From positions 1 to 64,000 of the forward strand of contig JAEZFK010000053.1 in assembly GCA_023437715.1 (NCBI GenBank): DNA of 64,000 nt. The letters are read 5' to 3'. The notes under the pieces were generated by a model. That model was not told the origin of the DNA, did not search any database, and saw only the letters and a list, made by a program, of their open reading frames with translations. Both the position numbers and the translations under genes were made by a program. The DNA comes from Bacillota bacterium. Its GTDB lineage: Bacteria; Bacillota; Clostridia; Lachnospirales; Lachnospiraceae. Shown here piece by piece: positions 18,769 through 28,050 of this stretch (position 1 is its first letter; each line of letters starts with the position of its first letter).

Positions 18769-20520
18769 TCAATAAGCGGTTTGGGAAAAGGGAATCAGGA
18801 AGCGGACCACTGCCATGTCTCCCCGGTTTTCAAAGGTAAGGCCGGAGGCGTCGCCGTAAAGGATACGGAGCCGGGAATCAATGTTTAAAAGACCGATGCC
18901 GTTTCCCTTTGAAGGAGCGGTGTGCTCCCGAAGGCGGGTTAAAATGTCCGGGTCCATGCGGGAGCCGCTGTTGGCCACTTCAATCCTGATGGACTCTTCC
19001 TCTCTTTGGATGGTTAAAAGAATCCGGTACTCCATCTGAGGCTCCTCCTGGGAGTGATAGATGGCATTTTCAATCAATGGCTGTATGCTCATGCGGGGAA
19101 TTTCTGCATCGATCAGGGAACGGTCAATCTCTTCTGTGACAGTCAGGTCTTCGAAGCGGATCTTCTGTATTTTTAAATAAGAGAAAATGATCTCCAGCTC
19201 TTCCTCTATGGTAGTCACTGTTTTTCCCGTTTTTAAGGTGTTTTGAAGCATGGTCCCTAAGGACTCGGCAATTATGGAAATGTCTGTTTCCCCGGCTTTC
19301 TTTGCCAGCCAGTTGACGGTATTTAAGGTATTGTAGAGAAAGTGGGGGTTTAACTGCTGCTCTAAGGCCTTTAACTCGGCCTGGGTGATTAAAAGCTGTT
19401 GGACATAGCTTTCTTCTATGAGCTTTTTAAGCTCTAAAATCATCTGGTCAAAGTAAGAGTTTAACATGGTCATTTCGTCGTGGCTGCCTTTTAAGGGACT
19501 GGAAAGCTTCTCCTGAGGGAGGAGTTCCATATCCATAATGCCTTCCTGCTTGACTGCATTCATTTTTCCCACGAGGGTGTTAAACTGCTCCGTAATTTTT
19601 CTGGCAATATTTCCAGCCAAAAGGCCTACGATTAAGAGGGCCAGGACCAGAGAAAGGGCAAATGCCGGGAAAATCATTTTCAGGGAACGGAAAATGTCCC
19701 CATAGGCAACGGCTAAGGAGAGAGACCACCCGGCATGGTCTAAATCAATGACCGTGCTGGTGACAAACATGCGGCTTTTGTCTATTTTCCCGATGGCATA
19801 CGGAGAGGTAAAGGAAGCGAGCTTTCGGGCCGTGTCTGTGTCTGCACCGGAAGAGGGATAAATGAGAGTGTCCCCGGAGCTGATGTAAATCTGCAGCTCG
19901 TGATCCTTTGTATATCTGGAGCTTAAGAGGGAATCGACGATTCCGTTTAAGTCCGCCTGGATGATCAAATAGCCTAAGGGCATCAGGGAAAGATTTTTGG
20001 ATTCCTGTATCTTTCTGGCGCAGAGAATGCCGGAGCCGCTGCCGGAGGGAACCCATACGGGCCGGCCATTCTCCGCATCGCAGCGTTCTAAAAGCTCTTT
20101 CATGTAAGGGTCGGTTTCATCCAGCTTTTTCGCACCCCACCAGAGGGAAAAATCATTTTCTGCCAAAACGGTAATGCTGGTGATGGTGGAGGTATAATAA
20201 TGGGTGAAAATTCCGGTGATAGCTGTCTGAGCCTTCTGTGTCGCAAGGGAGGAGGGCTTGCCGGAACAGATGACTGCTAAATTGTTCTGAAAGCTCTGGT
20301 CTAAGGCAATGTAGGCGGAAGCGCTGGAAATATCCTTTAACCGGTATGTGATCTCATCTGAAAAAAAGGACAGAGAGTTGGCGGTCTGCCGGTAGAGAAG
20401 CTCATTGTACTGGTGAATGGCGAAGGTAAAAGCGGCGGCCAGAAAGATTGTGATGGTGGAAGCAACTGCTACAATAATCAGCAGAAGCTTATATTTCAGC
20501 TTCAGGCGGTGTAGGTTCAT
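18769..20520 (-). CDS. YesM-type sensor histidine kinase
   Basis: A 583-residue membrane sensor. A first helix (about 14-35) and a second (about 285-305) flank an extracellular sensing region of Cache type. A HAMP segment follows, then the His_kinase domain with the phospho-acceptor in LNPHFLYNTLN, and an ATPase domain with IENAIYHS and GNGIGLLNIDSRL. It should phosphorylate the YesN-type partner encoded next. Such pairs sense sugars or their binding proteins and switch on CUT1 transporters; here one lies divergent on the other side. CAAAGGAG precedes the start. Confidence 0.93.
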   Translation of the reverse strand: MNLHRLKLKYKLLLIIVAVASTITIFLAAAFTFAIHQYNELLYRQTANSLSFFSDEITYRLKDISSASAYIALDQSFQNNLAVICSGKPSSLATQKAQTAITGIFTHYYTSTITSITVLAENDFSLWWGAKKLDETDPYMKELLERCDAENGRPVWVPSGSGSGILCARKIQESKNLSLMPLGYLIIQADLNGIVDSLLSSRYTKDHELQIYISSGDTLIYPSSGADTDTARKLASFTSPYAIGKIDKSRMFVTSTVIDLDHAGWSLSLAVAYGDIFRSLKMIFPAFALSLVLALLIVGLLAGNIARKITEQFNTLVGKMNAVKQEGIMDMELLPQEKLSSPLKGSHDEMTMLNSYFDQMILELKKLIEESYVQQLLITQAELKALEQQLNPHFLYNTLNTVNWLAKKAGETDISIIAESLGTMLQNTLKTGKTVTTIEEELEIIFSYLKIQKIRFEDLTVTEEIDRSLIDAEIPRMSIQPLIENAIYHSQEEPQMEYRILLTIQREEESIRIEVANSGSRMDPDILTRLREHTAPSKGNGIGLLNIDSRLRILYGDASGLTFENRGDMAVVRFLIPFSQTAY

Positions 20521-20663
20521 GGCTGTGCTCCTTTGTGAGGAATGTTCAAAAGAAGAAAGAAATCTTATTTATTATAAGATGTATTTTACCGTTATTACAG
20601 AAAAAGAACAACAGATTTATTGGAAAAGTAACATTTTTACACGTGGGTAGTAAGATTTTTGCA

Positions 20664-20692
20664 TTAAAATGCTAAAAAATCTCTGGTATACT
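20664..20692 (+). promoter_or_regulatory. Extended -10 promoter for the sugar ABC operon
   Basis: TTAAAA at 20664-20669 and TATACT at 20687-20692, spaced 17, with a TGG just before the -10. A weak -35 with an extended -10 fits a promoter helped by an activator such as the divergent response regulator. Confidence 0.6.
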
Positions 20693-20746
20693 GAGAACAT
20701 CAGACGGGGACGGCCGCCCCGAAAAAACAGGAGGGTTTACAAAGAT

Positions 20747-22129
20747 ATGAAAAAAAAATCTCTGGCAAAGAAAATTATGGTTTCTATTGCAGCAGCAGGC
20801 CTGTGCCTGACTTCGCTTGCAGGCTGCGGAAGCAGTGAAAAAAGTGCTTCCGGACAAGGCGCTGCCGCTGAAAGCACATCGTCGTCTTCCGCGCAGAATG
20901 CTTCTTCGGCTGCTTCAGGTGAACCTGTTACCATACGCGTATGCTGGTGGGGCAATCAGACCAGAAACGACGGAACCGTAAAGGCTCTGGATATGTACAA
21001 GGCGGAGCATCCCAATGTGAAGTTTGAAGTGGAATTTTCCGATTGGACCGGTTACTGGGATAAGCTTTCCACTCAGGCAGCCGGAGGAAATATGCCGGAC
21101 ATCATCCAGATGGACTATGCCTACATACGCCAGTATGCAGAGAAAAACCAGCTGGCAGGCTTAAATGAGTACATATCAGGCGGCTTTATTGATACAGCCA
21201 ATATTGCGGATACCATTATCGGAAGCGGAAAAATTGACGGAGAGGTCTATGGAATCTGCTCCGGCATCCAGTCCAAGGCCCTGCTGGTGAATACAGGTGT
21301 GATGGAGGAGTGCGGAGTAACCCTTCCGGAACAGCCTGCCTGGGAAGACGTGTTTGATGCGGCAAAGACTATTTATGAAAAGACGGGAATGCAGCTTGAG
21401 ATTCCATCCAACGATGAGCAGACCATGTTGTTCTTAGCCAGAGCCGTGGGGCAGACCATGTATAATGAGGCAGGCGATGCCCTGGGAATGCCTGATGATA
21501 AGGTGGCTCTTCGCTATTTCACCATGTTAAAGGATACTTTAGATGAGGGCTTTCACGTGTCGCCGGAAGCCATGGCAGAGGCCTCTACCAATCAGCAGAG
21601 CCTGTTTGCAGCAGGAAAAGAGTGGTGCGCTTTCATGAATTCCAATCAGATTACCGATACCATCAGCAAGTGTGAGGACGGCTTAAAGTATGATATTCTC
21701 ATGTATCCTACGGAAAAGGATGCAACCCAGCAGCCTCTGTTTTTAAAGCCCTCTATGTTTTACAGCATTGCAAAGGATTCAAAGAATCCGGAAGCAGCGG
21801 CAGATGTGATTAATTATTTAACCAATTCAGTGGAAGCCAACAAGGAAGCCTTAAAGGGAGAACGGGGCGTGCCGGTTTCCAGCGTTGTATCAGAAGCAAT
21901 CGCCTCTGTTGTGGATGAGTCCACCGCAAGGATCAATGAATACGTGACAAAGGTATCTTCAGTGGCAACGCCGATTGATCCTCCATTTCCTCCGGCTTCT
22001 GCAGAAATCGGAAAAGACATAAGCGACTTGGCGGACATGGTGCGTTATAAGGAAACCAGCCCGGAAGATGCAGCCGCAAAGTTCTATGAGACGGCTACGG
22101 AGCTTCTGAAAAAAGGAGCCCAGTCCTAA
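20747..22129 (+). CDS. Sugar ABC transporter substrate-binding lipoprotein (family 1, CUT1)
   Basis: A 460-residue lipoprotein. ATG 20747 follows GGAGGG and gives a clean signal with lipobox LAGC (Cys about 26); the longer frame adds an Arg-rich stretch that is not signal-like. After a Ser/Ala-rich linker the mature protein begins VTIRVCWWGNQTRNDGT, typical of carbohydrate-binding family 1. It delivers a sugar or oligosaccharide to the two permeases downstream. No ATPase gene is present, as usual for CUT1 systems sharing an MsmK-like ATPase. The substrate may be a plant or host beta-glycoside given the GH2 remnant behind the operon, but this is inference. Confidence 0.93.
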   Translation: MKKKSLAKKIMVSIAAAGLCLTSLAGCGSSEKSASGQGAAAESTSSSSAQNASSAASGEPVTIRVCWWGNQTRNDGTVKALDMYKAEHPNVKFEVEFSDWTGYWDKLSTQAAGGNMPDIIQMDYAYIRQYAEKNQLAGLNEYISGGFIDTANIADTIIGSGKIDGEVYGICSGIQSKALLVNTGVMEECGVTLPEQPAWEDVFDAAKTIYEKTGMQLEIPSNDEQTMLFLARAVGQTMYNEAGDALGMPDDKVALRYFTMLKDTLDEGFHVSPEAMAEASTNQQSLFAAGKEWCAFMNSNQITDTISKCEDGLKYDILMYPTEKDATQQPLFLKPSMFYSIAKDSKNPEAAADVINYLTNSVEANKEALKGERGVPVSSVVSEAIASVVDESTARINEYVTKVSSVATPIDPPFPPASAEIGKDISDLADMVRYKETSPEDAAAKFYETATELLKKGAQS

Positions 22130-22161
22130 AGGATTGTATGAACAGAATTAAAGTTTGATTT

Positions 22162-22211
22162 TGCCTGAAAGTTTTCAAGACGCCCTGTGACTGGCGGAAA
22201 GCTTTCAGGCA
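22162..22211 (+). terminator. Intercistronic hairpin between binding protein and permease
   Basis: TGCCTGAAAG pairs with CTTTCAGGCA around about 30 bases, followed by CATTTTAAG. It probably trims readthrough or protects the upstream message, so the binding protein is made in excess, as in malE-malF arrangements. Confidence 0.6.
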
Positions 22212-22232
22212 CATTTTAAGGAGGAAAAATTG

Positions 22233-23144
22233 GTGAAAATGAAAAAAAACACGGCATTTTCTATTTATAAGGAAAGTGTTGCGGGATATGTGTTCATTCT
22301 TCCTTTTATCATAGGATTTCTGGCCTTTTCGGCCATTCCCATTGTCATTTCTTTTGGGCTTTCCTTTACGGAATACGATGTGCTGGGCACTCCGAAATTC
22401 ATCGGAATCGACAATTATGTGCGGATGTTCACCGATGATGCCAAGGTCTGGAAGACCTTTGGAGTCACATTTTTTTATGCAGTGGTATCGGTGCCCTTAA
22501 AGCTTGCCATGGCCCTTCTGGTAGCCCTGCTTTTTACGAGAACCACCAGGTTTTCCGGGTTCATGCGGGGCGTTTATTACCTGCCCTCCATTATGGGCGG
22601 CAGCATTGCGGTGGCAGTGCTTTGGAGACGGCTTTTTGCCAGCGACGGCGTGATCAATGCGATCTTAAGCTTTCTGGGACTGCCGGGAGATATTGCCTGG
22701 CTGGGAAGAAAGGATACCGCCATCTGGACCCTGATTATTCTGTCCGTGTGGCAGTTCGGTTCCTCCATGCTGATCTTTCTGGCCGGGTTGAAGCAGATTC
22801 CTGCCAGCCTTTATGAGGCGGCTATGGTAGACGGCTGCTCCCGGGTCAGGCAGTTTTTTAAAATCACCCTGCCCATGCTGACTCCTGTGCTGTTCTTTAA
22901 TTTGGTGCAGCAGATGATCAATGCCTTTATGGCCTTTACCCAAAGCTATATCATAACAAACGGCGGCCCCAGGGATTCTACCCGGTTTTACTGTGTATAC
23001 CAGTATCAGAGAGCCTTTGAGTTTCACGAGATGGGCTATGCCAGCGCCATGGCCTGGTTTATGCTGGCTGTCATTGGAATTTTGACTGCTTTGATTTTCC
23101 AGTCATCCACCAAATGGGTCTATAATGAATCGAAGGAGGGATAA
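22233..23144 (+). CDS. Sugar ABC transporter permease (MalF type)
   Basis: About 303 residues with six predicted membrane helices. The EAA loop EAAMVDGCSRVRQFFKITLP contacts the ATPase. GTG 22233 is placed 7 bases after AAGGAGG; TTG 22230 and ATG 22239 are alternatives. It is the first permease of the CUT1 system and is followed after 3 bases by the second. Confidence 0.92.
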   Translation: MKMKKNTAFSIYKESVAGYVFILPFIIGFLAFSAIPIVISFGLSFTEYDVLGTPKFIGIDNYVRMFTDDAKVWKTFGVTFFYAVVSVPLKLAMALLVALLFTRTTRFSGFMRGVYYLPSIMGGSIAVAVLWRRLFASDGVINAILSFLGLPGDIAWLGRKDTAIWTLIILSVWQFGSSMLIFLAGLKQIPASLYEAAMVDGCSRVRQFFKITLPMLTPVLFFNLVQQMINAFMAFTQSYIITNGGPRDSTRFYCVYQYQRAFEFHEMGYASAMAWFMLAVIGILTALIFQSSTKWVYNESKEG

Positions 23145-23147
23145 GCT

Positions 23148-23996
23148 ATGCAGAGACGGAAAACGAGAAGCATAGGCCATATAATTGCCGCAGCTGTGAT
23201 CATTCTCGGAGGGCTGACCATGATTTACCCCTTGCTTTGGATGGTGATGAGCTCCTTTAAGGAAAACAATGAGATATTTTCCAGCGCCAGCAGCCTGATT
23301 CCAAAGAAATTCCATGTGGAAAATTATGCAAATGGCTGGAGGGGCTTTGCGGGAATCAGCTTTGCCGTATTCTTTGGAAATTCCTTTTTCCTTTCCATCG
23401 TGGGAACCATTGGCTCCGTATTCTCTTCGGCATTTATTGCCTTTGGATTCGCACGGCTTAGGTTTAAGGGCAGAGGCTTCTGGTTTATCTGCATGCTGGT
23501 GACCATGATGCTTCCCTTTCAGATCATCATGATTCCCCAGTATATTATTTTCAACAAGCTGGGCTGGGTGGGAACTTTCCTGCCCCTGACCGTGCCCAAT
23601 TACTTCGGAGGAGCCTTCTTCATCTTTCTGATCATCCAGTTTATTTACGGAATTCCAAGGGATTTAGATGAGGCGGCCAAGATTGACGGATGCAGCTATT
23701 ACGGAATCTTTTTCCGGATCATTCTGCCTCTGATTCTTCCGGCCCTTGTGACCTGCGCCATTTTCTCCTTCATGTGGAAATGGGACGATTTTATGGGCTC
23801 CCTGCTGTACCTAAATAAGCCCAGCACCTATCCCGTGTCCCTGGCGCTGAAAATGTTTGCAGATCCCACCTCCATTACGGACTGGGGCGCCATGTTTTCC
23901 ATGGCAACACTTTCTGTTGTACCAATTTTCCTGATTTTCGTGTTTTTCCAGAAATATCTGGTAGAAGGAATCAGCACGGAAGGCTTAAAAGGGTGA
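23148..23996 (+). CDS. Sugar ABC transporter permease (MalG type)
   Basis: 282 residues, six membrane helices, EAA loop EAAKIDGCSYYGIFFRIILP, and the standard C-terminal end YLVEGISTEGLKG. The reading frame is whole to its stop at 23994-23996. The very next bases belong to a truncated GH2 frame, so a deletion seems to have ended just after this stop. Confidence 0.93.
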   Translation: MQRRKTRSIGHIIAAAVIILGGLTMIYPLLWMVMSSFKENNEIFSSASSLIPKKFHVENYANGWRGFAGISFAVFFGNSFFLSIVGTIGSVFSSAFIAFGFARLRFKGRGFWFICMLVTMMLPFQIIMIPQYIIFNKLGWVGTFLPLTVPNYFGGAFFIFLIIQFIYGIPRDLDEAAKIDGCSYYGIFFRIILPLILPALVTCAIFSFMWKWDDFMGSLLYLNKPSTYPVSLALKMFADPTSITDWGAMFSMATLSVVPIFLIFVFFQKYLVEGISTEGLKG

Positions 23997-23997
23997 G

Positions 23998-24135
23998 TGC
24001 GGGAAGTTCTCCGGCTTTTGCTATACCCAGCTGGCCGATGTCATGCAGGAGGTGAACGGGCTTTTAACAGAAGACCGGGAGCCCAAGGTGTCCATGGAAG
24101 AGCTTGAGCGGATATTTGGTTTGAGGAAATATTAA
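23998..24135 (+). pseudogene. C-terminal remnant of a glycoside hydrolase family 2 gene
   Basis: Reading from 23998, 45 codons end at TAA 24133-24135 and give GFCYTQLADVMQEVNGLL followed by EDREPKVSMEEL. This is the recognisable end of the catalytic TIM barrel of family 2 hydrolases (beta-galactosidase/glucuronidase type). It has no start codon or ribosome binding site and begins one base after the permease stop. The rest of the gene is missing. It indicates that the transporter operon once continued into a GH2 enzyme, now deleted. Confidence 0.8.
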
Positions 24136-24161
24136 GGGATAACCTTGTTTGATGGTTTAAA

Positions 24162-24192
24162 AAGACATGGCGGAAAGTTTCCGTCATGTCTT
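24162..24192 (+). terminator. Terminator after the sugar ABC operon
   Basis: AAGACATG pairs with CATGTCTT, with CGGA/TCCG continuing the stem. It lies 26 bases after the GH2 remnant, so it probably was that gene's terminator. Confidence 0.7.
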
Positions 24193-24215
24193 ATTCATGC
24201 ATTTTTCATGCAGGA

Positions 24216-24236
24216 ATAAAAAAGAATAAATATATA
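24216..24236 (+). repeat. AT-rich 21-base element, copy 1
   Basis: An element of the form ATAAAAAAGAATAAATATAT plus one A, found again with one change at 30234-30254. It lies about 170 bases before the Dpp-type binding protein. It may be an UP element or a shared operator. Confidence 0.55.
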
Positions 24237-24259
24237 ATAATATATAGATAAAATCAATA

Positions 24260-24284
24260 AATCCCATAGATTTATGGGTTTTTT
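24260..24284 (+). terminator. Second terminator-like hairpin
   Basis: AATCCCATA pairs with TATGGGTT around GATT, and a run of T follows. It gives an additional stop just before the promoter of the Dpp-type operon. Confidence 0.65.
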
Positions 24285-24287
24285 CAA

Positions 24288-24317
24288 TTGGAAATGGCAA
24301 CAGAATAATGATATACT
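24288..24317 (+). promoter_or_regulatory. Promoter of the Dpp-type operon
   Basis: TTGGAA at 24288-24293 and TATACT at 24312-24317, spaced 18, with TGA just before the -10 (extended form). It precedes ATG 24386 by about 70 bases. Confidence 0.6.
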
Positions 24318-24385
24318 TTTTACCATATGTGACAAAAAACAGGTTAATAGGTCAAAATAATCTAAAATAAGAGGGGACAGCAGTT

Positions 24386-25996
24386 ATGAATCATTTATTA
24401 AAAAAGGGCAAGACCCTTGCCTTAATATTGGGAGGAGTTCTGGCACTGACTGCCTGCGGACAGGGAAACAGTCAGACAGGTAACAAAGAATCCGGCGGAA
24501 GCAAAGAAGAGACGGCGTCACAGGAGGCATCCAATAAGGAATACAAGGATACTCTTAATATTGCCATGGGAGCCCAGCCGCCTACTCTGGATGCGGGGCT
24601 TACCGCTTCAAATGCAGCGAATAATGTTGCCGGCAATATTTTTGAGCAGCTGCTTACTATGAATGCCGATTATGTGCCTACACCGGAGCTTGCGGAATCT
24701 GTGGAAGCGAGTGAAGACGGACTTACCTACACCTTTCACTTGAGAAAGGGCGTTAAGTTTCATAACGACAAGGAAATGACGGCTGATGATGTGGTTGCTT
24801 CCATGAACCGGTGGCTTTCTGTTTCCGACAGGGCAAAAACACTGCTGCCTAATTCATCCTTTGAAAAGGTAGATGACTATACGGTTAAATACACGGTTGA
24901 AAAGGCCACAAGCGATGTGCTGACCATTCTGGCTTCCCGCATTTTATTTCCTGCGATTATGCCGAAAGAGGTTGTGGAGAGCGCACCTGCGGAAGGCTTG
25001 ACCGAATATATCGGCACAGGTCCTTATAAATTTGTGGAATGGAAGCAGGATCAATACATTCATCTTGAAAAATTTGACGGATACCAGTCCCTTGATACGC
25101 CGGCAAGCGCTTACGCCGGCAAAAAAGAAGCATTTACAAAGGATATTTATTATTTCTTCGTCACAGACCCGGCAACGCGTATTGCAGGCATTAAAACGGG
25201 TGAGTACGATGTTGCGGAAGAGGTTCCTCTGGAAAATTACGAAGAGCTTTCCGCAACCGAGGGCATAACCATGTTTTCAAAATCCAGCGGTTCCTTAAAT
25301 GCGTTTTTTAACACAAAGGAGGGAGTGCTTGCCAATGAGAAGATGAGACAGGCCGTACTTGCCGCCATGGACTGCAATGAAATCATGATGGCAAGCTATG
25401 CAAGCCCTGCAAATTATGTCCTTGATCCGGGCTATATGAACATTAAGAATCCGGTGTGGGCAGTAAAGGACGGAAGCGAATATTACAATCAGGCGAATCC
25501 TGAAAAGGCCAAAAGCCTGCTGAAGGAAGCCGGATATAACGGTGAGAAAGTAACCTTACTGACAACAAAGGATTACCAGGAAATGTATTCGGCAACAATT
25601 GTTTTACAGGAGCAGTTACGTCAGGCAGGTATTAATGCAGAGGTTGCCAATTTTGATTTCCCAACATTTATGGAAACAAAGGGCGACCGGTCAAAATGGG
25701 ATATTTTTATTACGAGCAACAGCTATAATGTAATTCCTCCTCAGATACTGGCTGTTAATCCAAGCTGGGCAGGCTTTGACGAGCCGGAAGTGGCTGAGTC
25801 AATTGCAGCAATCAGAGGGGCTTCTTCAGAAGCCGAGGCACAAAAGGAATGGGGAAAGCTCCAGAAGTTTATGTATGAATTCGGTTCATCGACTGCAATT
25901 GGGCATTATAACTCCGCTATGGCTACCACGGATAAGGTGGAAGGCTTTGTATATTTTGACCATCCTATTTACTGGAATGTTAAAGTGGCAAAATAA
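24386..25996 (+). CDS. Peptide/nickel-type ABC transporter substrate-binding lipoprotein (family 5)
   Basis: A 536-residue lipoprotein with lipobox LTACG and a Glu/Ser/Asn-rich linker. The mature part opens with TLNIAMGAQPPTLDAGL and holds GLTYTFHLRKGVKFHND, the signature region of family 5 binding proteins. It captures peptides or related small ligands outside the cell for the permease pair encoded next. The ligand cannot be read from sequence. GAGGGGAC precedes ATG 24386. Four transport genes follow in the same direction, forming a complete system. Confidence 0.93.
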   Translation: MNHLLKKGKTLALILGGVLALTACGQGNSQTGNKESGGSKEETASQEASNKEYKDTLNIAMGAQPPTLDAGLTASNAANNVAGNIFEQLLTMNADYVPTPELAESVEASEDGLTYTFHLRKGVKFHNDKEMTADDVVASMNRWLSVSDRAKTLLPNSSFEKVDDYTVKYTVEKATSDVLTILASRILFPAIMPKEVVESAPAEGLTEYIGTGPYKFVEWKQDQYIHLEKFDGYQSLDTPASAYAGKKEAFTKDIYYFFVTDPATRIAGIKTGEYDVAEEVPLENYEELSATEGITMFSKSSGSLNAFFNTKEGVLANEKMRQAVLAAMDCNEIMMASYASPANYVLDPGYMNIKNPVWAVKDGSEYYNQANPEKAKSLLKEAGYNGEKVTLLTTKDYQEMYSATIVLQEQLRQAGINAEVANFDFPTFMETKGDRSKWDIFITSNSYNVIPPQILAVNPSWAGFDEPEVAESIAAIRGASSEAEAQKEWGKLQKFMYEFGSSTAIGHYNSAMATTDKVEGFVYFDHPIYWNVKVAK

Positions 25997-26121
25997 CGTT
26001 TGTTTTATTTACCGAAAGTGAGGGAAGACAGTGGCTGACAATGAATTTAGGCACTATCTTCCCTTAGTTACGCTGGTGACGGGTCAGTGCAGTTAATAAG
26101 CGGAAGAAAGGGAGGATGCAA

Positions 26122-27072
26122 GTGTTATCCTATATACTAAAAAGGCTTATATCATTAATTCCGGTCCTTTTTGTGGTGTCCATAGCCATATTTTTAATTA
26201 TCCATATTACACCCGGAGATCCTGCTTCCACCATTTTGGGGATGGAAGCGACACAGGAGCAGATCAATGAACTGAATGAAAAAATGGGACTTAATGATCC
26301 CATATATATTCAGTATTTTCATTGGATTTCAAAGGTGCTGAGAGGAGATTTGGGAGATTCTGTTTTCATGCAGCAGCCGGTGGCGCAGGCGATTAAGGAG
26401 CATCTGCCTCCTACGGCGGCACTGGCAGTTTTCGCCCAGATTATCGCTCTATTGCTTTCCGTGCCCTTTGGCATACTGGCCGCCTGTAAAAGGGGGACTG
26501 CTCTGGATACCGTTTTTATGAGTATTTCTCTATTTGGAATGGCTGTTCCAAGCTTTCTTTTAGGCCTGTTTTTCATGCTGTTTTTCAGCGTTCACTTAGG
26601 CTGGCTTCCGGCTGCGGGATACAGGCCCTTAAGCATGGGATTTTGGACTCATTTTAAATATCTCATACTGCCCGGTATTTCCTTAGGTACAATCCAGGCC
26701 GCTTTAATTGCCAGAATGACCCGTTCTTCCATGCTTGACGTCCTGTATTTAAATTATATAAAAACCGCACGGGCAAAGGGACTTAAGGAATATACGGTTC
26801 TTTTGAAGCATGCCTTTAAAAATGCAGGGCTGCCTGTTCTCACGGTCATTGGGCAGACCTTCGGGACTCTTGTGACAGGGGCTGTCGTAGTGGAATCCTT
26901 ATTTAATATCCCAGGCATGGGGCAGCTGATTTTAAATTCAATCGTGCGCAGGGACCTTGCGGTCATTCAGGGTGTTGTGCTTTTTGTAACGCTGCTGTAT
27001 GTGGGCGTCAATCTGATTGTTGACCTTTTATACGGGGTAATTGACCCGAGGGTCCGCCTAGATAAAAAATAG
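26122..27072 (+). CDS. Dpp/Opp-type ABC permease, first subunit (DppB-like)
   Basis: About 316 residues with six membrane helices. GTG 26122 is preferred because GGGAGG ends 6 bases before it; ATG 26116 directly abuts that site. The N-terminal LSYILKRLISLIPVLFVVS and the EAA-type region YIKTARAKGLKEYTVLLKHAFKNA are typical of DppB. It pairs with the next subunit. Confidence 0.93.
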   Translation: MLSYILKRLISLIPVLFVVSIAIFLIIHITPGDPASTILGMEATQEQINELNEKMGLNDPIYIQYFHWISKVLRGDLGDSVFMQQPVAQAIKEHLPPTAALAVFAQIIALLLSVPFGILAACKRGTALDTVFMSISLFGMAVPSFLLGLFFMLFFSVHLGWLPAAGYRPLSMGFWTHFKYLILPGISLGTIQAALIARMTRSSMLDVLYLNYIKTARAKGLKEYTVLLKHAFKNAGLPVLTVIGQTFGTLVTGAVVVESLFNIPGMGQLILNSIVRRDLAVIQGVVLFVTLLYVGVNLIVDLLYGVIDPRVRLDKK

Positions 27073-27084
27073 GGGAGGTGTCCG

Positions 27085-28050
27085 ATGGAAAACATATATA
27101 ATGCAGATGATAATTTAGAGACAATACGAGTCAATCTGAAAAAGGAACAGAGAAGGCTGCAGATGCGCAAGCTCCTGTCAAATCACAGTCTGGTGATTGG
27201 TGCGGTAATCCTGCTTATTCTGCTGGCAATCGCTCTGTTTGCTCCGGTTATCACCCCTTTTGACCCGTTTGAGATGGAGGTTTCCAACAGGCTCAGCCCG
27301 CCGGACCATATCCATCTTTTCGGGACTGATGACTTTGGCAGAGACCTTCTTACAAGGGTCGTGTACGGAGCAAGGGTTTCCATAAGCGTCGGCGTGGCTG
27401 TGGCAGTATTTTCATCGGCTTTCGGGCTGGTGATCGGTCTTTATGCAGGTTACTTCAAGGGTCTTGACCATGTTTTTATGCGTATCTGCGACGGACTTAT
27501 TGCAATTCCCGGAATTCTGCTGGCAATCGCCTTAATGTCCGCCTTAGGGGCCTCTGCCTCAAATGTGGTGACTGCCCTCACCATTGTCTATACCCCCAGC
27601 ATCGCAAGAGTGGTGCGCTCCAGTGTTCTTTCGGTAAAGGAGCAGGCTTATGTGGAGGCGGTTTACGTCCAGGGAGCAGGGCATATGAGAATATTATGGC
27701 TGAATATTGCGCCCAACGTTCTCTCCCCTCTTATTGTGCAGGCCACTTTCGTTTTTGCCAGTGCCATACTATCGGAAGCCTCCCTAAGCTTTCTCGGTGC
27801 AGGGATACCGGCGCCATTGGCAAGCTGGGGAAATATCCTTCAGGCCAGCAAGCTGGTGATCAATAAGGCATGGTGGATGGCGGTATTTCCAGGCGGGATG
27901 CTTATTTTATCCGTTTTAAGCTTAAATCTTTTAGGGGATGGCTTAAGAGACTTTTTAGACCCGAGAACAAAATTTATAAAGAAGAAAAAAACAGCGAAAA
28001 GCAAATGGAGTGGAAAGCATGGAGCAGAAGCCTCTGTTGGAGATAGATAA
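27085..28050 (+). CDS. Dpp/Opp-type ABC permease, second subunit (DppC-like)
   Basis: 321 residues. A short cytoplasmic N-terminus (about 1-38) is followed by membrane helices and the DppC signature FGTDDFGRDLLTRVVYGARV, plus the EAA-type loop YVEAVYVQGAGHMRILWLNIAPN. The C-terminal end runs 32 bases into the next gene. GGGGAGGTG lies upstream of ATG 27085. Confidence 0.93.
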   Translation: MENIYNADDNLETIRVNLKKEQRRLQMRKLLSNHSLVIGAVILLILLAIALFAPVITPFDPFEMEVSNRLSPPDHIHLFGTDDFGRDLLTRVVYGARVSISVGVAVAVFSSAFGLVIGLYAGYFKGLDHVFMRICDGLIAIPGILLAIALMSALGASASNVVTALTIVYTPSIARVVRSSVLSVKEQAYVEAVYVQGAGHMRILWLNIAPNVLSPLIVQATFVFASAILSEASLSFLGAGIPAPLASWGNILQASKLVINKAWWMAVFPGGMLILSVLSLNLLGDGLRDFLDPRTKFIKKKKTAKSKWSGKHGAEASVGDR

